A stretch of 64,000 bases of DNA from Smallanthus sonchifolius (taxonomy: Eukaryota; Streptophyta; Magnoliopsida; Asterales; Asteraceae): contig CM042034.1 in assembly GCA_023525975.1 (NCBI GenBank), forward strand, positions 65,407,279 through 65,471,278, read 5' to 3'. This document shows, piece after piece, positions 60,438 through 64,000 of this stretch. The notes under the pieces were generated by a model, which was not told where the DNA came from, ran no database searches, and was given only the letters and a program-made list of their open reading frames with translations. Within the stretch, counting starts at the first letter, position 1, and the number at the start of each line of letters is the position of its first letter. Position numbers and translations under genes: made by a program.

Positions 60438-62854
60438 TGTAAGGCTTGGATTAACGGAATTAGAGGGACCATTTAGCCATTTATCTCATAGTTCGGGAAG
60501 GAAACCCTCGATACGTTTATTCTATGCTTATTTATTTATTTTCCGGTATGGCTTTGTTAGGATGTTGAAGCGAGTAGGGATGGTCTCCGATGGCGATGAT
60601 GATGACGTTGCAAGGAGGCTGTCGACAGAGACATCCACGGCGGAAGCAAGCGGCTGCGGCCTGTTGTCATTCTATGCGTAGTGGTGACAGTCGGTATGAG
60701 GAAAGGTGACGAGCCGACTAGTGTAGTGGGCGGCAGCCGGGGATCGAAGCGAGTGAGGGAGTATGGAGGGGTGCGGACAAGCGACGGGGGAAGGAGACAA
60801 CAGAAAAGTGGCTGCTGTGGTGGCGCACCCTGGTGGTGATCGGAGAAGGGCAAAGGTGAGGAGGAAACCGACGGGCGCAACAGTTGGAGTGGGCGCTAAC
60901 CGTGTGGGCGGTAAAGGTGTTGCTCGTGTATTGCTTGACTAGGGGCTAGGCTTGACGGAGAAGATGAAGGTGATAGGTGTGGCGATTTACATTGGGAGAC
61001 GAAGTGGAGGATGGTAACGGTTGCGGCTGTGACGGCGGCAAGTGCGCGATGGCTCGGTGATGGTGGTTACGACTTGGGAAGCAATGGGCACGGTGTAGTG
61101 TGATGCCGAGGGCGAAAATGCCATGGTGGTGCATGATGGAGACAGACTAGCAGGACACGATGCGAGGACAAAGACGAGTTGCATGGCCGTTATGTATGCT
61201 TGTGATCAGTTAACAACACTCGAGGTAGAGGACGGGTAGGCGATGGACGTCGGTGGTACTAGTATGGTCGACTAGGGTTTTGCATGCGTTTGTATACACA
61301 TGTACGTGCAAGCATGGGAACCCAAGGGTTTGACGTTCGGTTTTTAGACGGGTCAAGGACGGCCCGGTACGTGTGTTCGTGGATCTACGGGTTCGATAAA
61401 GCGGACGGACGAGCAGATGAGACCAAGCGATAGGATTATATTATTTTATGCGTTATTAGACTTGCGTTTAGAACGTGCCTGATCAGGTGATCGTACATTG
61501 ACAAGTTTGGATATTTAGCGGGTGATCAAGGTGCATAGCAAGGATTCGGACACGGTGCAAGCAGTGAGTTTCTAATTCCCTTGTTTAAACGTTTTACTGT
61601 TTTGGGGCTAGCGTACACACTTTCTTGAGGCATTAATATAATCAATCGTGTTAAGGGTTTCGGGTTCTAACCCGACATGCTTTGAAAATAAAATAAGTAT
61701 TAAGGGATCGTAGGCTCTAGGGGGTGGTTATGTGAACGCGACATCTGCGGTCGCTAGCAATGAATGAGTGATGTGTTAAGGGTTGGTCAGGGAGAGTCGG
61801 GCTTAAACATTAAATGGTAATGATCGCATGTGGGAAATGTTGTGTTAGTGTCGTGCGTAAGGGCAGGTGTAGTTAATGAGTCCTGTATATAATGTGTGTT
61901 ATGATATGTTTATATTTGTGTTGTATGTTTAGTGTCAATGTCCTCGTGGCAAGGCGGGTATTGTGTTTGTATCGCTGTCATCACGACACGACAAACGGGA
62001 TCGTGTAAGGAAGTCACCTAAGGTGACACTTATTTAACAGGTGAATGATGAGCTCGGGGTGTGTTAATGCCCTGACGAGGGTAACCCTGACAAGGGTGCA
62101 GTGATAAGGTATGTGTTTTCATGCGTATATATATGTGTTAATTTGCATGCTAGTAATGAGTTATATTTATTGTGTATGAGATAGTGTTAATGTGACGTGT
62201 AGAGTTAGACTGACCGTTGAGTCAGGACTTGTGACGTGACGTGACCTGTATAAGGGTCGTGACAGTTAATTGTGAGAGCCTTGGTTAAGGTCGGATGTGT
62301 TAATGTCTAGGGTAGGTTGTGTTAAACCAGAGTCAAGTAATGTATATTCTTGGATATAAGTTGTTAGCGTGATCAGTTGAGTCTATGTCTGTGTGAGGTT
62401 ATTATTATTAATAATTTTAATATTGATAGTACGGGTTGAGTCTCGGGTGATAAACAGTGATGGGATGTCATGGGATAACAGGGGATTATCTATTGGATAA
62501 TAAATAAAGTGTAATGATATTTTCTAAGGACCAGAGGATCCTGAGCGAATTAAACTGAAGAACATGGCGTGATGGTTTTTATTTAAATTAAACTATTAGA
62601 ACTCACTCAGCGTAGCTAACTTTGTGTGTACGTTAGATTGTTTCCAGGTAACCGGTGTATTGACGTATCTTGGCTTGGAAGCGGTGTTACTCGGATCGGT
62701 GTGTAGGCATTCGTAAGGTAAACCTAATAACATTAAATGATTATAAATGTTTTCAGAATGACCTCCGCTGTAGTTTGAAATACAATTAATGTGTTTTAAT
62801 GAGAATGACCCGTTATGAGAACCAACTGTAGGATGCCTGGTTTGGGGTCTTACA
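60438..62854 (+). repeat. 5' LTR of a chromovirus-like element leaving the window
   Basis: Starts TGTAAG and ends CTTACA (6-bp inverted termini), 2417 bp, followed by a tRNA-Met primer site. The 3' part resembles the chromovirus LTRs at 24161-40262 in layout (AACTCAC...GCGT.AGCT block near 62600, CTCCGCTG near 62762). The interior has no element genes. The first 700 bases are GC-rich with weak frames that I take as accidental. A 7-bp palindrome GTCACCT/AGGTGAC lies at 62011-62025. The 5' boundary is inferred from the termini only. Confidence 0.65.
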
Positions 62855-62857
62855 AGT

Positions 62858-62869
62858 TGGTATCAGAGC
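62858..62869 (+). promoter_or_regulatory. Primer-binding site, initiator tRNA-Met type
   Basis: TGGTATCAGAGC three bases after the LTR end; same primer type as the chromovirus tandem. Confidence 0.85.
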
Positions 62870-63424
62870 TGTGGTTTATGAGAAGACTGGTATTTTTAAA
62901 CAAATAAAATACTTTAACTTAAACCGAAAATGGGAAGAATGTGAAACGAATGCCACCACTAGTAACCGCGAGCCAAGAGGTACGTCTTTCAAGTTGAGAA
63001 GTAATTATTATTTACCATTTGTATAGTGTTACGATAGTTAGACCGATTGGTGGGAGCAAAGGATTTATGGTTCCGTGTGGGACGTGATGTGTGATATGTG
63101 TTGTGATAGTGTGTAGAACTATGTGAACTTTTGTGGTGTGATTTAGTGAAATCATGTTCTGTGAGTTAGTTATTGTGGGTTAGCATTAATTGCGTTATGT
63201 GAAATGGTTTGGTGTATTAGCATGATTAGTGATTTTGTATGTAACTAGGTGTGGTGTGCATTTTTAATGAATTTGATAATTTGTTAGATTATTGTTATGT
63301 GCTATGTGAGTTGTGTTGGATGCATGTGCATCCGGTGTGCGTGAAGGTAGAAAGTTAGTGTGGGTATGACGGAAAGGTTCAGAATCCGAGCAGTGATGTG
63401 GACTACCAAATTGCATTTGATCAC
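62870..63424 (+). other. Leader of the chromovirus-like element
   Basis: Non-coding, with no gag start before the next LTR. T/G-rich. Confidence 0.5.
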
Positions 63425-63770
63425 TGTTAGACCTAGACTTTTGGTTATGATTAAGCTTAATATTAATGTCTTGTAGGGTGTAACCGTGAACCAAGGGTTC
63501 ACGGTTTGGGTGTTATGGGCCGGCTTCAAGGCCGAGAACATGTAATGGGCTAAATTGTTTATGTTTAGTATATATTCATGTTTATCCTAACCGTGTAGAG
63601 TTAGCGGTTTTGATTAGTAATTCTCTTTGTAATTCCGTTAAGCAATATACGAGTATTACACATGTTTCGTGTTCTTGAATCACCACAATCACCAGTTTCC
63701 GCCTTGTGATTGTGAGAATTGATATCTTGGTTGTGTTTTATTCGAAGATCCATACGATTTGGGACTTACA
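63425..63770 (+). repeat. Short copia-type LTR
   Basis: TGTTAGACC to GGGACTTACA, about 346 bp, followed by a primer-site-like sequence. An 11-bp-arm hairpin (AACCGTGAACC/GGTTCACGGTT, loop AAG) lies at 63482-63506. The 5' boundary is tentative because the partner LTR is outside the window. Confidence 0.55.
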
Positions 63771-64000
63771 ATTGGTATCAGTGCCATTGAAATCGTTCAA
63801 GGCTCGGTTTGGATATCAACGATTCAAGAATCATCGCCTTTTGAGGTACTGTCTACTGTATTCAGTTGAGTTTTGGTACTAATCAGTTTTCTTTGTGAAG
63901 AATTGTCATAGTTTTTTGCTAAGAATCGAGTTACTCTCATAATTTTTGGCTATTTTGCTGCAAAGAAGACGATTTCTGGGTTGAATTTGCTTGAGAAAAT
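63771..64000 (+). other. Primer site and leader of a copia-type element, cut by the window end
   Basis: TTGGTATCAGTGCC at 63772-63785 resembles the tRNA-Met primer site of copia elements (one change from TATCAGAGCC). The rest is leader without a reading frame. Confidence 0.55.

Noticed and set aside
60430..61184. GC-rich frames on both strands in the right LTR
   Set aside because: Arg/Pro/His-rich low-complexity translations inside an LTR; no homology recognised.

Overview
This is plant nuclear DNA: AT-rich, with no ordinary protein-coding gene, rRNA, CRISPR or bacterial-type signal that I can support. It is a nest of LTR retrotransposons of the families typical of eudicots: Ty3/Gypsy Athila, Ty3/Gypsy chromovirus (Tekay/Del-like) and Ty1/Copia SIRE-like with an extra 3' gene. 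The gag, env-like and LTR types resemble those I associate with Asteraceae, but that is recollection and not proof. All coding regions I found are broken by stops or frameshifts.

Left part (1-17300). The right end of a CACTA transposon (1-396) and AT-rich unassigned DNA lead into a 115-bp tandem repeat. A non-autonomous Athila-type element on the minus strand (1639-13061) sits in that repeat. It has gag, protease and an unrecognised C-terminal reading frame, but no reverse transcriptase or integrase. Its left LTR was later split by a 2.9-kb solo LTR (2471-5377, perfect 5-bp target duplication CAAAT). A second solo LTR lies at 14205-16532.

Central part (17301-60437). One old SIRE-like copia element on the minus strand hosts three later insertions, each with a perfect 5-bp target duplication. 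A 16.1-kb chromovirus tandem, LTR-internal-LTR-internal-LTR, lies in its reverse transcriptase (24161-40262, ACAGC). A solo LTR lies in gag (43929-46236, CAATT). A complete 13.2-kb Athila element lies in gag (46581-59772, ACTTC). The pieces of the copia element rejoin across the insertions in the order gag, protease, integrase, RT, RNase H, env-like gene, 3' LTR.

Right part (60438-64000). A chromovirus-like 5' LTR and leader on the plus strand are followed by a short copia-type LTR and primer-binding site. Both elements run out of the window.

Most interesting points. (1) The middle LTR of the chromovirus tandem is a mosaic: its 5' part carries the variants of the right LTR and its 3' part those of the left LTR, as expected from unequal crossing-over. 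(2) Nearly every LTR family here carries its own short hairpin modules (arms of about 5-16 bp, mostly small loops) in LTRs or non-coding 3' regions. The sequences differ between families, but within a family the two arms often change together. (3) Both env-like genes start just after a consensus 3' splice site, and the copia one has a promoter/intron-like leader. (4) The two Athila elements, one coding for pol and one not, share non-coding structured blocks.
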